This document shows, in pieces, positions 9,024 through 17,657 of a DNA stretch of 64,000 nt. Every line of letters starts with the position of its first letter. Position 1 is the first letter of the stretch. The position numbers and the translations under genes were made by a program. The notes beneath the pieces were generated by a model. That model did no database searches. It saw only the letters and a program-made list of their open reading frames with translations, and was not told where the DNA came from. Source of the stretch: Phycisphaerales bacterium. GTDB taxonomy: Bacteria; Planctomycetota; Phycisphaerae; UBA1845; Fen-1342. Location: positions 620,001-684,000 of the forward strand of contig JADJXS010000001.1 of assembly GCA_016710275.1 (NCBI GenBank), read 5' to 3'.

Positions 9024-11806
9024 CGCCGGTTCGGGCGAATAATGCGACGCCGGCCGGCTCCCATTGCGAGCAGCAGCGCGGCGGCCGGAAGGACTCCCAC
9101 CCCGCACAATCCCCCCGGTGCGGCGATGACGCCGGCGGTGCGCGTGACGTGGATCGTCAGCGTGGCCGAGGCCGTCTGCCCGGCGGCGTCCTGAACGGTC
9201 AGTGTGTAGGCGGTGGGCGCGCGCGGCGCGGCGAGCGTCGCCGGGCCTTCCGGAGCGGAGAGGCCGTTGCCCGGTTCCCAGCGATAGGTGTAGGGCGCGG
9301 CGCCGCCGGTGACCAGCGCCGTGAGCGTCACGCTCTGCCCGTCCTCGATGGTTACCTGGCCGGCGCCGATGGCGACGCTCAAGCGCGGAATCACGACCAC
9401 GCGCGTCTGCGCGAGCGCCTCCTGCCCGAAGGCGTCGGTGACGCGCAGCGTGTAGAGCGTGGTCTGGCGCGGCGCGAGGGTGGCGAATGCGCCCAGCGCC
9501 GCGACGCCGACGGAGGGGGTCCACTCGAAGAGATAGGGCGGGTCGCCGCCGCTGACGGTGGGGGCGACGTCGGTGCTTTCGCCGAGGCGGATGGTGACTT
9601 CCTCGAGCAGGGAGGCGGAGAGTTCGCCGGTTGTCGCCACGATCACGCGGTCTTGCGCCTCGCGGCCGGCGGCGTCGCGGGCCGTCAGCGTGTAGACCGT
9701 CGTTGAGTTGACGGCGCCGTTGACCTGCTCGCCGCTGGTCACGCCCAGTCCGGTCGTGGGCGACCAGGAATACAGATAGGGCGGCTCGCCGCCGGAGGCC
9801 GCGGCGGTCAGGGAGAAGGGCTCGCCGGGCTGCACGAAGCGGTTTGCGCCGGCATCGGCGACCAGCGGCGGGGCGACGTGCACCGTCACGCTGTCGGTCG
9901 ACGCAGCGCCGGCCGCGTCGGTCACGGTCAGCGTGTAGGCGGTCGTCTGCGCGGGGTTTGCGAAGGGGTGCGCGGTGCGGTCGTTGTTCAGGCCGGCCGC
10001 GGGAGTCCACTTGTATGAGTACGGAACGGTTCCGCCGCTGACGCTGCTGAAGAGGCGGACCGATTCGCCGGCGACGATCGTGGCATCGGGGCCGGCGCTG
10101 GCGGTGAGCGTGCCGGCGTAGAGGGCCTCGGCGTGCCGATCGCCGACCATGACCAGCGTGATGCTGCGCTGGCCGTCGGGCTGGGCGATGCCGTCGATGG
10201 TCCAGCGGACGAAGCTGGCGGTCGCGACGTTGGTCGCGGCGGTGAGCGTGACGGTCTGCCCGTTGTTGAAGGCCAGTTCGTTCGGGGCGTTGATCGAAGT
10301 CTGACCGAGATTGTCCATCGGGGACGAGGCCACGCTTGCGCCGCTGGGGAGCGAGGCCACCGCCAGCCGGCGCGCGGATGGACCGGACTGCGTCTGGCGC
10401 AGCGTGTAGCGCTGCACGTCGGCGGAGGCGGCGGAGGTGCTGACGCGCGCGAAGACGCGCGAGACGCCGGCCGGGATCGTGATGAGCGACGAAACGGCGG
10501 TCTGGCCGGTTTCGGCGTTTCCGGCGGCCAGCAGCGTGACGGCGTCCGGGTGATAGACGGCGACGCGCAGCGGCATGCGCGCGCGGGTGTCGATGGTGAC
10601 GGGTGTACCGGGGTCGGGGCTGACGGGGTAGCTGCCGCCGATCGGCGCGGCTTCGAAGGCCAGCGTTGCACCGGGGGTGACGCTGACGGCGAACCAGTCG
10701 ACGTCGGTGTGTGCGTGCAGCGACAGGCCGGTCGTGACCGTGCCGGGGGCGAAGACGCCCAGCTCGGTGGCGGTGACGGAGTGGTTGTTGGATTCGAAGC
10801 GGTCGCCGTAGTAGGCGTTCACGCCGCGGATGTCGTCGTCCTGCGGCCCGGCGAAGCCGGTGTTGAGGAAGGCCTCCATCAGCTTGGAGCCGTCGCGCGG
10901 CAGGACGTGCTCCAGCCCCAGCCCGTGGCCGTTTTCGTGGAGCACGATGTTGCGGAGGAAGCGGTAGTTGTTCGCGGCGGCGGCCCAGTTTTCGTCGCGG
11001 TCGAGGACCATGTCGCCGACGTCGGGGTAGTAGTTGTAGGCCAGCGTGCCGGTCGGGCCGTCGATCGGCAGGCAGAGAATTCGGATGTCGCCGCGCACGC
11101 CGAGTACGCCGATGGAGCCGGGCCAGGCCGCGCCGTCGTCGGGCACTTCGACGTAGCGAACGCCGCTGACGGCCGACCAACTGTCGAAGATGTCGCGGAA
11201 CAGCTCCTTCCACGCTTCGCGCGAGCCGAACAGGGCGTCGAAGCGTGCGTGCATGACGTTGCTGGTGGCGGGGTTGCCGGTGCTGGAGTCGGGAGGGAAG
11301 GAATAGGTCAGCGTGATGGGGGTGCCGGCCGAGCCGGTCACGCCGTTCGTCGCCGTGTAACTCCAGCGGCCGTATTGGGCGTAGGCAGCGCCGGGCGCAG
11401 CGGGGATGGCCGCCAGCGCCTGGTTCATCCGCTCGATCGGAGTGCCGGGCGCGAAGCAGGCGGATACGCCGGCGGCGCGCGAGCCGGCGCAGGCGAAGTT
11501 TTGCGCGTGGTCGGCGGCGATCTCGGCGGTGCACGCGTGGTTAAGGCAGCAAGTGGTAACGGGCGAAGCGCTCGCGCGATCGCGTACTTTGTGGACCGAG
11601 TGCGCCGATGAGGGCGCTTCGGCCGGGGCGGAGTCGGCCGGGCCGGTGGCGACGGGGCGAACGGCCCAGGCGATCAACAGGGTGCCGGCTGCCACAGCGG
11701 CGGCGGTGCGCATGGGCGCTCGGCCGATGCGGGGGCGGGGGGCGCGGCGTGGCTGCGGTTGCGCGGAAGTCTGCGGATTGTGATCGGGCAGGCTGGAAGC
11801 CGACAT
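9002..11806 (-). CDS. Secreted matrixin-like zinc metalloprotease with PKD/Ig-like repeats and C-terminal anchor
   Basis: Protein of 934 residues. ATG 11806 has GGGAGGGG just upstream. A hydrophobic segment at about 33-50 serves as signal peptide or anchor. The catalytic motif is HENGHGLGLEH (290-300), a metzincin HExxHxxGxxH with all three zinc His and the Glu, followed by a Met at 310 fitting the Met-turn. The C-terminal half has four repeats of about 90 residues with YxYxWxP..GL and TTxYTLTVTDAAG, typical of PKD/SprB-like adhesion domains. It ends in Pro-Gly-Gly-Leu-Cys, a hydrophobic stretch and an Arg cluster, like a CTERM sorting tail. The role is likely extracellular proteolysis at the cell surface; the substrate is unknown. 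Confidence 0.8.
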   Translation of the reverse strand: MSASSLPDHNPQTSAQPQPRRAPRPRIGRAPMRTAAAVAAGTLLIAWAVRPVATGPADSAPAEAPSSAHSVHKVRDRASASPVTTCCLNHACTAEIAADHAQNFACAGSRAAGVSACFAPGTPIERMNQALAAIPAAPGAAYAQYGRWSYTATNGVTGSAGTPITLTYSFPPDSSTGNPATSNVMHARFDALFGSREAWKELFRDIFDSWSAVSGVRYVEVPDDGAAWPGSIGVLGVRGDIRILCLPIDGPTGTLAYNYYPDVGDMVLDRDENWAAAANNYRFLRNIVLHENGHGLGLEHVLPRDGSKLMEAFLNTGFAGPQDDDIRGVNAYYGDRFESNNHSVTATELGVFAPGTVTTGLSLHAHTDVDWFAVSVTPGATLAFEAAPIGGSYPVSPDPGTPVTIDTRARMPLRVAVYHPDAVTLLAAGNAETGQTAVSSLITIPAGVSRVFARVSTSAASADVQRYTLRQTQSGPSARRLAVASLPSGASVASSPMDNLGQTSINAPNELAFNNGQTVTLTAATNVATASFVRWTIDGIAQPDGQRSITLVMVGDRHAEALYAGTLTASAGPDATIVAGESVRLFSSVSGGTVPYSYKWTPAAGLNNDRTAHPFANPAQTTAYTLTVTDAAGAASTDSVTVHVAPPLVADAGANRFVQPGEPFSLTAAASGGEPPYLYSWSPTTGLGVTSGEQVNGAVNSTTVYTLTARDAAGREAQDRVIVATTGELSASLLEEVTIRLGESTDVAPTVSGGDPPYLFEWTPSVGVAALGAFATLAPRQTTLYTLRVTDAFGQEALAQTRVVVIPRLSVAIGAGQVTIEDGQSVTLTALVTGGAAPYTYRWEPGNGLSAPEGPATLAAPRAPTAYTLTVQDAAGQTASATLTIHVTRTAGVIAAPGGLCGVGVLPAAALLLAMGAGRRRIIRPNRRQIRSIG

Positions 11807-12008
11807 CGCACCCCTCCCGGCGCGATGGCGGTCGTTCCGCCGACATGCGCCCCCTTCACTCGGAAGTGTTCGATTGTGGTCGGTGGTGGGGCAACTCGGA
11901 CGGGGGGACTGCGCGGGTGGAACTCGGACGCGGCGTGACGTGGGTGATAATGGGTTGTCGGCAGGGCGGGTGGTGCGGGGTGCGATCCGGTGGGGTGTGT
12001 ATCGTGTG

Positions 12009-12030
12009 GCATCGGGTTTCGGCCCGATGC
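12009..12030 (+). repeat. Hairpin element with compensatory base change
   Basis: GCATCGGG (12009-12016) pairs perfectly with CCCGATGC (12023-12030) around tttcgg. Compared with 3793-3814 one C-G pair has become T-A on both sides of the stem, so pairing rather than sequence is kept. Confidence 0.6.
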
Positions 12031-12068
12031 GTTGAACTTTCCGGGAGGGGCGGTGGCACGACGCGCGG

Positions 12069-12218
12069 CATGCTTACGCGGAGTACCGCGAAGGCACGGC
12101 AGACTCGGGGGATTAAGACATGCTTACGCGGAGTACCGTGAAGGCACGGCACAATTGGGGGATGAAGACATGCTTACGCGGAGTACCGCGAAAGCATGCC
12201 ACCCGAGCGTTCTTTGAG
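12069..12218 (+). repeat. 50-bp tandem repeat, three units, each opening with the AGTA-loop hairpin
   Basis: Units start at 12069, 12119 and 12169. Each begins with catgcttacgcggagtacc and continues with a variable stem partner, then a purine-rich spacer (gggggattaaga or gggggatgaaga). Unit three has the perfect stem; units one and two carry mismatches and wobbles. Identical to the dispersed copy at 3983-4012 over the hairpin. Confidence 0.75.
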
Positions 12219-12229
12219 GGGGTAAGAGC

Positions 12230-12253
12230 ATGCCGACGCAAAGCCGTCGGCAT
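12230..12253 (+). repeat. CAAAGC-loop hairpin element, copy 1
   Basis: ATGCCGACG (12230-12238) and CGTCGGCAT (12245-12253) form a 9-bp stem around caaagc. The second copy at 30025-30048 has ATGGCGACG/CGTCGCCAT: the fourth pair is C-G here and G-C there, a compensatory change. Confidence 0.65.
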
Positions 12254-12414
12254 GGCACCCGATTCGGGCGGCATGGCACCCAAGCCGGGGGGCATGGCAC
12301 CGACGCGCAGGCGAGCGCGGGTGCGCTGTGGGGGGTACTTCAGACGGGCGGGCGGCGTGCCGATGCGCTGCTGCACGGATTCTGCGCGCGAGAATTGCGC
12401 TTCGGGGGGCGGAC

Positions 12415-13500
12415 GTGAGTGACGTATCCACACCGCTGGTGACAGACGAAGAGCTGCAGGCCGCACAGGCTGAGGCGATCGGCAGCGGGCTGCCCGATCT
12501 CGATGATGGTGCGGCGGCCGGCGTTGGTGAGATGGCGGCGGGCGTCGGTGAGACGGGGGCGGGATCAGACGACGAGGCGGCGCGACCGATCCGGGAGGCC
12601 GGGCCGCCCACGGTGCCGATCGTGGTTCCGCAGCAGCAGGACGCTGCGCCGCGTGACGCCGCACCGCGAAAAATCAATCTGAAAGCCGGTGGGGGGCGTG
12701 CGGAGGCGACCGCGCCAAGCGCGGGCGCTTCGACCGGTGACGGCGCTTCAACCGGAGTAGGCGCCTCGACCGGAGTAGGCACCTCGACCGGAGATGGCGC
12801 CTCGGCCGGAGATGGCGCCTCGTCAAACGGGAGCGCCGCGCGGGCGTCTGCGGCTACTGCCCCGGCGGCAGATGCGGCGGCTGCCGGCGGCAAGGCTCGA
12901 TCCGGCTCTGCGACGACCGAGTCGGCCGCTGCGGCGGCGCAATCGGGCGGATCGGGCGCGGCGGCGGTTGTTCACGGGCGGCTGTACATGGCCGCGGATG
13001 CGACGCTGTCTGCGATTCACAGGCCGTTCGGCTGGGTTTCGGCGACGGTGCGGCAGTGGATCGGCATTTCGGCGATCATCGCCATCGTGCTGTCGCTGCT
13101 GGCGCAAGTGGTCGTGCCGGCGTGGTTCATTCCCCCTTCGACGGCCCAGCAGATCAAGGCGCGACGGGCTGCTGCGGAGGCGGCCGGCGGAACGCCGTTC
13201 GTTGCTGCGCCGGTCGGGACGAGCGCCAATTCCAACGTCGATGCAAGCGGCGGGACAAGGTCCGGTGCAAGCGCCAACTCGAACGCCGATGCGTTTGCTG
13301 ATACGAACTCCGGTGCGCCCTCTGTCGCTGCGCCGGTCGGAACAGATACCGGGGCGCCCGCAGGGGACGAGGGAACTCAGCCGAACGCGCCGCCGGCTGA
13401 TGCGCCCGGGTCGCCTCCGCTTGATGCGCCCGCTCCGCCGCCGGCGGATGGGCCGGTTTCGCCGGCGGGCGATTCCGCTACTGATTCCAGCGCCAGGTAG
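12415..13500 (+). CDS. Single-pass membrane protein with low-complexity tails
   Basis: Protein of 361 residues of unknown function. GTG 12415 is chosen because GGGGGG lies 7 nt upstream; the frame is open further back to 12328 through repeat DNA. The N-terminal half is acidic then Ala/Gly/Ser-rich, with six near-identical six-residue units (GASTGD/GASTGV type, 18-bp DNA period, 12720-12830). One membrane segment (IGISAIIAIVLSLLAQVVV) sits at about residues 220-240. The C-terminal third is Ala/Pro/Asp-rich. Its last 124 nt overlap the antisense tail of the acetyltransferase gene, so one of the two C-termini may not be expressed as read. The odd composition makes a real but disordered protein plausible, not certain. 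Confidence 0.5.
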   Translation: MSDVSTPLVTDEELQAAQAEAIGSGLPDLDDGAAAGVGEMAAGVGETGAGSDDEAARPIREAGPPTVPIVVPQQQDAAPRDAAPRKINLKAGGGRAEATAPSAGASTGDGASTGVGASTGVGTSTGDGASAGDGASSNGSAARASAATAPAADAAAAGGKARSGSATTESAAAAAQSGGSGAAAVVHGRLYMAADATLSAIHRPFGWVSATVRQWIGISAIIAIVLSLLAQVVVPAWFIPPSTAQQIKARRAAAEAAGGTPFVAAPVGTSANSNVDASGGTRSGASANSNADAFADTNSGAPSVAAPVGTDTGAPAGDEGTQPNAPPADAPGSPPLDAPAPPPADGPVSPAGDSATDSSAR

Positions 13501-13979
13501 AGGTGCGCGAAGCCCTTGTACCGCACCATTCGCCGCGGCAGGTAGCCCGCCCGAATCGCGACGCGCAGCGAATCGACGTTTTCGGGTCGCACGAGGCAGC
13601 TCGGCCGGTTGAAGCCGCGGCCGCGTGCCCAGTCGATCACGCCGCGCGCCGCTTCGAGTGCCAGCCCGCGGCCTTGATGCGCGGGCAGGAGCATGTAGCC
13701 GATTCCGGCTTCGACGACCCCCTCGATCTCCATGCGAAGCAGCCCGGCCTGGCCGATCGGCCGGCCGCTTTCGCGCTCGATGATCAGCCAGTAGCCGAAG
13801 CCGTCGCGCGAATAGCGGGTTTGGTGGTCCGCCAGCCAGCGCGTGGCGCCGTCGCGGTCCAGCGGCGCCGGCCAGAAGCGCATCACCCGCGGGTCGCCGA
13901 GAAACTCGACGAGGAACTCGATGTCGCTTTCGCAGAGTTCGCGCAGGGACAAGCGCGGCGTGCGGAGGATTTCGGCCAT
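13377..13979 (-). CDS. GNAT-family N-acetyltransferase (RimJ/RimL-like)
   Basis: Protein of 200 residues. The start LRTPRLSLRELCESDIEFL is the classic N-terminus of the RimJ/RimL group. Acetyl-CoA binding is shown by LLPAHQGRGLALEAARGVIDWA (Q/RxxGxG/A motif), and FNRPSCLVRPENVDSLRVAIRAGY is the conserved C-terminal part. Members acetylate protein N-termini or small amines; the substrate here is unknown. The fold should end near residue 165 (LYLALESV). The last 35 residues are Gly/Ser/Ala-rich and lie antisense to the end of the neighbouring gene. ATG 13979 has GGAAGC about 9 nt upstream. Confidence 0.85.
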   Translation of the reverse strand: MAEILRTPRLSLRELCESDIEFLVEFLGDPRVMRFWPAPLDRDGATRWLADHQTRYSRDGFGYWLIIERESGRPIGQAGLLRMEIEGVVEAGIGYMLLPAHQGRGLALEAARGVIDWARGRGFNRPSCLVRPENVDSLRVAIRAGYLPRRMVRYKGFAHLYLALESVAESPAGETGPSAGGGAGASSGGDPGASAGGAFG

Positions 13980-14102
13980 GGCGGTGCTTCCGATCGTGCG
14001 GCGTTGGGGCGCCGCCGAGCCGACGGTCGGCGCTGCGACGGCGAGCGGGAACGGGGGCGGCGGCCGGCTCTGCGGTCATCGCGGCGAACGGCGAACTGTG
14101 AG

Positions 14103-15356
14103 CTACTGGATTCGAAACTCCAGCGGCAATGAGGACAGCACCTCGTGGCCGCGCTCGGTCACCAGGACGTCGTCCTCCAGCCGGATGCCGCCGATCCCGG
14201 GCAGATAGACGCCCGGCTCGATGGTCACGATCATGCCGGGGCCAAGCTTCTCGGTTGACGTTTTTCGCAGCGACGGCGCCTCGTGAACGGCCAGGCCGAT
14301 GCCGTGGCCGAGGCTGTGGTTGAACTGCTTTTCGAAGCCGGCGCGGCGGATGACGTCGCGCGCGAGACGGTCGAGAGCGCCGGCGGACGCGCCGGGGCGC
14401 ACGGCCTCGACGGCCTTTTCGCGGGCGGCGCGAACGCAGCGGTAGGCGCGTTCGAGTACGTCGGGCGGGTTTCCGATCCAGACGATGCGCGTGAGGTCGC
14501 TGACGTAGCCACGGACCCGCGCGCCGAAATCCATCAGCAGCACCTGCCCGGATTCGACGCGCTGGTCGCCGGGGCGATGGTGCGGCAGGGCTGCGTTAGC
14601 GCCGACGGCGACGATCGGTTCGAAGGCGGCGCCGTCGGCTCCGAGGTCGCGCATCACGAAATCGAGGTAGGCGGCGATCTCGCGCTCGCGCATGCCGATC
14701 TTGATCAGCTTGAGGACGCGCTCGAAGGCGCCTTGCGCGACGCGGACCGCGGCGAGGATGTTGGCGATTTCGCCGGTGTCCTTGCATTCGCGGAGAGCGG
14801 CGATGATCCCGGTTGCGGATTCGAGCTTCGTGCCGCGGGCGGCCTTGGACAATCCCGCGAAGGTCGAGACGGTGACGTGGGCGGGATCGAAGCCGACGCG
14901 CTTGAGCCGCAGCTTGCCGAACCACTCGGCGGTGGTTTCCGGCCCGCGGCTGGCGCGCAGCACCTTCGTGGCCCACGGTGCTTCGCGATCGGCGGTCTGG
15001 TCGAATCGCCCGTCGGTGAGCAGCAGCGTCCGGTCGGCGGTCAGCAGCACGGCGCCATCTTCGCCGGTGAAGCCGGTCAGCCAGCGCTGCTCCAGCGGGG
15101 ATTGGACCAGGTAGCCGTCCAGCTTTCGCGTGCGCAGCTCGGTGCGGACGCGCGCGAGGCGTTCGGCGATCGGGGCGGGCGGCGCGGGCTGCGGCGCGGG
15201 GGTTCGCGCCGGCCGGGAGGGCTTTGGCGCCTTGGCGGGCGCGGGTCGCCTGGCGGGGCCTTTGGCGGCCGCGGCGGGGCGATTCGAGCGCGATGCGCGC
15301 GAGGGGGCGGCCGGCCGGGACCGGGGTGACGACGAGCGAGGGGACCGGGAGGGCAT
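14103..15356 (-). CDS. M24 family metallopeptidase (Xaa-Pro aminopeptidase-like)
   Basis: Protein of 417 residues that should remove N-terminal residues next to proline. After a basic, Pro/Arg/Ala-rich and probably disordered N-terminus of about 65 residues comes the creatinase-type N-domain (LARVRTELRTRKLDGYLV), then the pita-bread catalytic domain. Metal ligands are visible: Asp in LLMDFGARV, Asp in YVSDLTR, His in LGHGIGLAVHE, Glu in VTIEPGVY and Glu in IRLEDDVLV. The long basic N-terminus is unusual for PepP/PepQ and could bind nucleic acid or be an annotation excess, but no good internal start is seen before the domain. Confidence 0.9.
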   Translation of the reverse strand: MPSRSPRSSSPRSRPAAPSRASRSNRPAAAAKGPARRPAPAKAPKPSRPARTPAPQPAPPAPIAERLARVRTELRTRKLDGYLVQSPLEQRWLTGFTGEDGAVLLTADRTLLLTDGRFDQTADREAPWATKVLRASRGPETTAEWFGKLRLKRVGFDPAHVTVSTFAGLSKAARGTKLESATGIIAALRECKDTGEIANILAAVRVAQGAFERVLKLIKIGMREREIAAYLDFVMRDLGADGAAFEPIVAVGANAALPHHRPGDQRVESGQVLLMDFGARVRGYVSDLTRIVWIGNPPDVLERAYRCVRAAREKAVEAVRPGASAGALDRLARDVIRRAGFEKQFNHSLGHGIGLAVHEAPSLRKTSTEKLGPGMIVTIEPGVYLPGIGGIRLEDDVLVTERGHEVLSSLPLEFRIQ

Positions 15357-15534
15357 GAGCGGCTCCGAGCGCGGGGGGATTCCCGTGCCGCGGCACTCTA
15401 CCGAGGTGATGGGGCGGCGGCGAGGGGCGGGCTTGCGGGTTGGCGGCTGCGCGGCTACAAACCGCGGATTGACGCCGTGTTGCGGTCCGGACCGCCCCGC
15501 CCGGGGCCGCCCTTAGCGACTGGGAGAACCGAAC

Positions 15535-15744
15535 ATGGATGAGTTTCTGCGCCTCAAGCGGATGGTGGACGAGATTCAGGAAGACATCGGCAAGGCGTTT
15601 GGCGGGAACAAAGCGGCCGGTACGCGGGTCCGCAAAGTGATGCAGGACATCAAGAACGCGGCCCAGGATGTTCGCAAGAAGATCCTGGACATTCGCGGGG
15701 CGGAGTCCGCCGGTACGCCCGCTTCGGATGCCGACCGCGATTGA
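15535..15744 (+). CDS. Hc1-type histone H1-like protein
   Basis: Small protein of 69 residues. MDEFLRLKRMVDEIQEDIGK followed by GNKAAGTRVRK matches the chlamydial/planctomycete histone H1-like Hc1 family, in which GNKAA..RVR is the most conserved part. It is expected to bind and compact DNA. It lacks the long Lys/Ala/Pro tail of chlamydial Hc1 and ends in a short acidic tail, so it may act as a core-only nucleoid protein. ATG 15535 has GGGAG 10 nt upstream. It stands alone between the peptidase start and a dehydratase gene. Confidence 0.8.
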   Translation: MDEFLRLKRMVDEIQEDIGKAFGGNKAAGTRVRKVMQDIKNAAQDVRKKILDIRGAESAGTPASDADRD

Positions 15745-15864
15745 CGCCTTCCGCCTGCTGCGATGTACCCCGCCCCGCATGTTTGTGTGCGGGTCGCGGA
15801 CCTGACGGCCGTGGAGCGCCCGGCGATGCGCCGGCGTGCGCGGCCCGCCCCCGGAAAGAGATGG

Positions 15865-16338
15865 ATGCCGCCCCAGGTTCTCATTGAGCCGGCCACGCTG
15901 GATTTCTCGCGCGTGCTGCTGAGTCGCGAGGAGATCGGGCGGTTCAACCCGCAGCGTTTCGAGTTCCAATTGCTCGACGGAGTGGTCCTGATGGATCACG
16001 CGGCGGGGCTGTACGCCGGTTTCTATGATGCGCCGGCGGACGCCTGGTGGGTGCGCGGGCACATTCCGGGTCGGCCGATCATGCCGGGGGTGGTGATGAT
16101 CGAGTGCGCTGCGCAGATGGCGAGCCTGGTGGCGCATCACCTGATGGAGGGGTTGGGGTTCCTGGGGTTTGGCGGGGTGACGGACGTGAAATTCCGCGGG
16201 GTGGTGACGCCGCCGGCGCGGTTCATCATTCTGGGGCAGGCACTCGAAGTGAAGCGTCGGCGGGTCATCTGCGCGACGCAGGGCTTTGTGAACGGGGAGA
16301 TGGTCTACGAGGGCATCATCACCGGCATGCCCGTTTAG
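15865..16338 (+). CDS. FabZ-like 3-hydroxyacyl-ACP dehydratase (hotdog fold)
   Basis: Protein of 157 residues. VRGHIPGRPIMPGVVMIECA is the FabZ active-site helix, with the catalytic His (GHIPGRP) and Glu (MIECAAQ). The VKFRGVVTPPARFIILG strand also fits. FabZ dehydrates beta-hydroxyacyl-ACP in fatty acid synthesis. The start at ATG 15865 is preferred because GGAAAGAG lies 5 nt upstream; the frame is open to 15763 but that part looks unrelated. No other fatty acid genes are adjacent, so it could be a specialised hydroxyacyl dehydratase. The stop codon overlaps the convergent tadA stop by 4 nt. Confidence 0.8.
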   Translation: MPPQVLIEPATLDFSRVLLSREEIGRFNPQRFEFQLLDGVVLMDHAAGLYAGFYDAPADAWWVRGHIPGRPIMPGVVMIECAAQMASLVAHHLMEGLGFLGFGGVTDVKFRGVVTPPARFIILGQALEVKRRRVICATQGFVNGEMVYEGIITGMPV

Positions 16339-16820
16339 GTGCGTTCGGGGTCGCGCCGCCGGGCGCGGAAGAAGTCGGTCAGCAGCGCCCCGCACTCGGC
16401 GGCCAATACGCCGCCCTCGGTGAGCGGGCGATGGTTCAGGCGGGGGTCCTGCGTGATCTGATAGAGCGAGCCGCACGCACCCGCTTTGGGGTCAAACGCG
16501 CCGAAGACGACGCGGTCGATGCGTGACAGCACCAGCGCCCCTGCGCACATCGTGCAAGGCTCCAGCGAGACATACATTGTGCAGCCGCTGAGGCGCCAGT
16601 GGCCGACGGCCGCGGCGGCGGCCGACAGCGCCAGGATTTCGGCGTGGGCGGTGGGGTCCTGAAGCCGCTCGCGCTGGTTGCAGCCCTTGCCGATGATCCG
16701 CCCCTCGCGCACGACGATCGCCCCGACCGGGACATCCTCTGAATCGGCGGCGTCCTCGGCGGCGCGCAGCGCCTGGATCATCCAGCGACGGTCCAGCTCT
16801 TCGGGGGATGCTTCGAACAC
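16335..16820 (-). CDS. tadA: tRNA-specific adenosine deaminase
   Basis: Protein of 161 residues that should convert adenosine 34 of tRNA-Arg(ACG) to inosine. The zinc site is complete: HAE in DPTAHAEILAL (His and the proton-shuttling Glu) and the two Cys in SLEPCTMCAGAL. DEVPVGAIVV-like sequence (SEDVPVGAIVVREG) and the TadA length support the tRNA enzyme over a nucleoside deaminase. The start is GTG 16820, with GAGGAG 6-7 nt upstream. Confidence 0.92.
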   Translation of the reverse strand: MFEASPEELDRRWMIQALRAAEDAADSEDVPVGAIVVREGRIIGKGCNQRERLQDPTAHAEILALSAAAAAVGHWRLSGCTMYVSLEPCTMCAGALVLSRIDRVVFGAFDPKAGACGSLYQITQDPRLNHRPLTEGGVLAAECGALLTDFFRARRRDPERT

Positions 16821-16868
16821 CGGCGACTCCTCGATCGGCGGATGGGGCCGTGATGGAACACGGGCCTG

Positions 16869-17657
16869 TTACGCCATTCGCGGCGCGCGGCGTGCGTCGC
16901 CATCCTCGTCGTCGAGCAGCGGCGCTTTTCGAGCCGGGCGCAGATTGCGGAAGAAGCCGGCCAGCCAGATGACGGCGAAAATCGCCCAGCCCCACGCGCC
17001 GAGTGCGACCAGTTGGTCGACGGTCTGCGGGCTGAACGCGCCAAGCAGGATGACCGCCGATGCGCCGACGGCGGCCGTGCCGGCGGTTGCGGCGCAGACG
17101 GAAGCGGACAGCCGCGGCAGGAACTGGGACAGCAGGTAGCCGGCGATGAGCGACAGGCCGGCGATGACGGCGAGGATCATTCCGACGTTCGGGACGCGGG
17201 CGGTCAGGGCGTTGAAGGCGGCGGGCAGTGTGTCCCAGCCGACGGGCCGGCCGTTGGTGAGACTGCCGGCGGACCAATCGGAATGAACGGCGGCCAGGTG
17301 CGGGGCGAGCGACTGCTGGGCGTAGGTGGCGGAGCCGATGGAGGCCAGGATTGCGCCGATCAGCAGGCCGACGACCAGCCGGTGGCCGGCGATGCCGAAG
17401 ACGAGACCGACGATTCCGCCGAAGGCGGAGGTGATCCATGGCGGCACGCCGAGGATGGCGGCGGCGGTCAGACCCAGCGAGGCGCCGGCGCCCGCGCCGC
17501 CGACGGCGGTGAGGCCGCGCATCCAGCGCGCCCCGTAGAGGAGCATGAGCACACCGCCAACGCCCACGGCGCCGGCGGTCATGAGGTACAGGCTTTGGGC
17601 ATCGGCGGGCACGACCTGCTGCATCCCGGCGATCAGATCGTTCATCCAGGGACTCAT
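16869..17657 (-). CDS. Polytopic membrane protein of unknown function
   Basis: Protein of 262 residues with about 7-8 hydrophobic segments rich in Gly and Ala. A periplasmic or lumenal loop (about 125-165, HLAAVHSDWSAGSLTNGR) and a short charged C-terminal tail (PLLDDEDGDARR) are seen. The start at ATG 17657 is chosen for GAGGAG 9 nt upstream; the frame extends nine codons further. No family is recognised. It precedes tadA on the same strand with a 48-nt gap. Confidence 0.6.
   Translation of the reverse strand: MSPWMNDLIAGMQQVVPADAQSLYLMTAGAVGVGGVLMLLYGARWMRGLTAVGGAGAGASLGLTAAAILGVPPWITSAFGGIVGLVFGIAGHRLVVGLLIGAILASIGSATYAQQSLAPHLAAVHSDWSAGSLTNGRPVGWDTLPAAFNALTARVPNVGMILAVIAGLSLIAGYLLSQFLPRLSASVCAATAGTAAVGASAVILLGAFSPQTVDQLVALGAWGWAIFAVIWLAGFFRNLRPARKAPLLDDEDGDARRAPRMA

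Larger units (their letters stand above)
11807..12414. other. Gene-free block of 608 bp with hairpin repeats
   Basis: Between the protease start and the next gene no plausible reading frame is seen. It holds a covarying TTCT-type hairpin (12009-12030), a 50-bp triple tandem of the AGTA-loop hairpin (12069-12218) and a CAAAGC-loop hairpin (12230-12253). After that comes a run of near-repeats of ggcatggcacc to about 12300. The rest, 11850-12000, is unremarkable. Confidence 0.65.

Noticed and set aside
6771..11534. A minus-strand open frame of 1587 codons, and similar long Arg/Pro/Ala-rich frames opposite other genes
   Set aside because: It lies antisense to argS and out of frame with the metalloprotease, and has the Arg/His/Pro-rich make-up typical of GC-rich shadow frames. 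No domain is recognisable.
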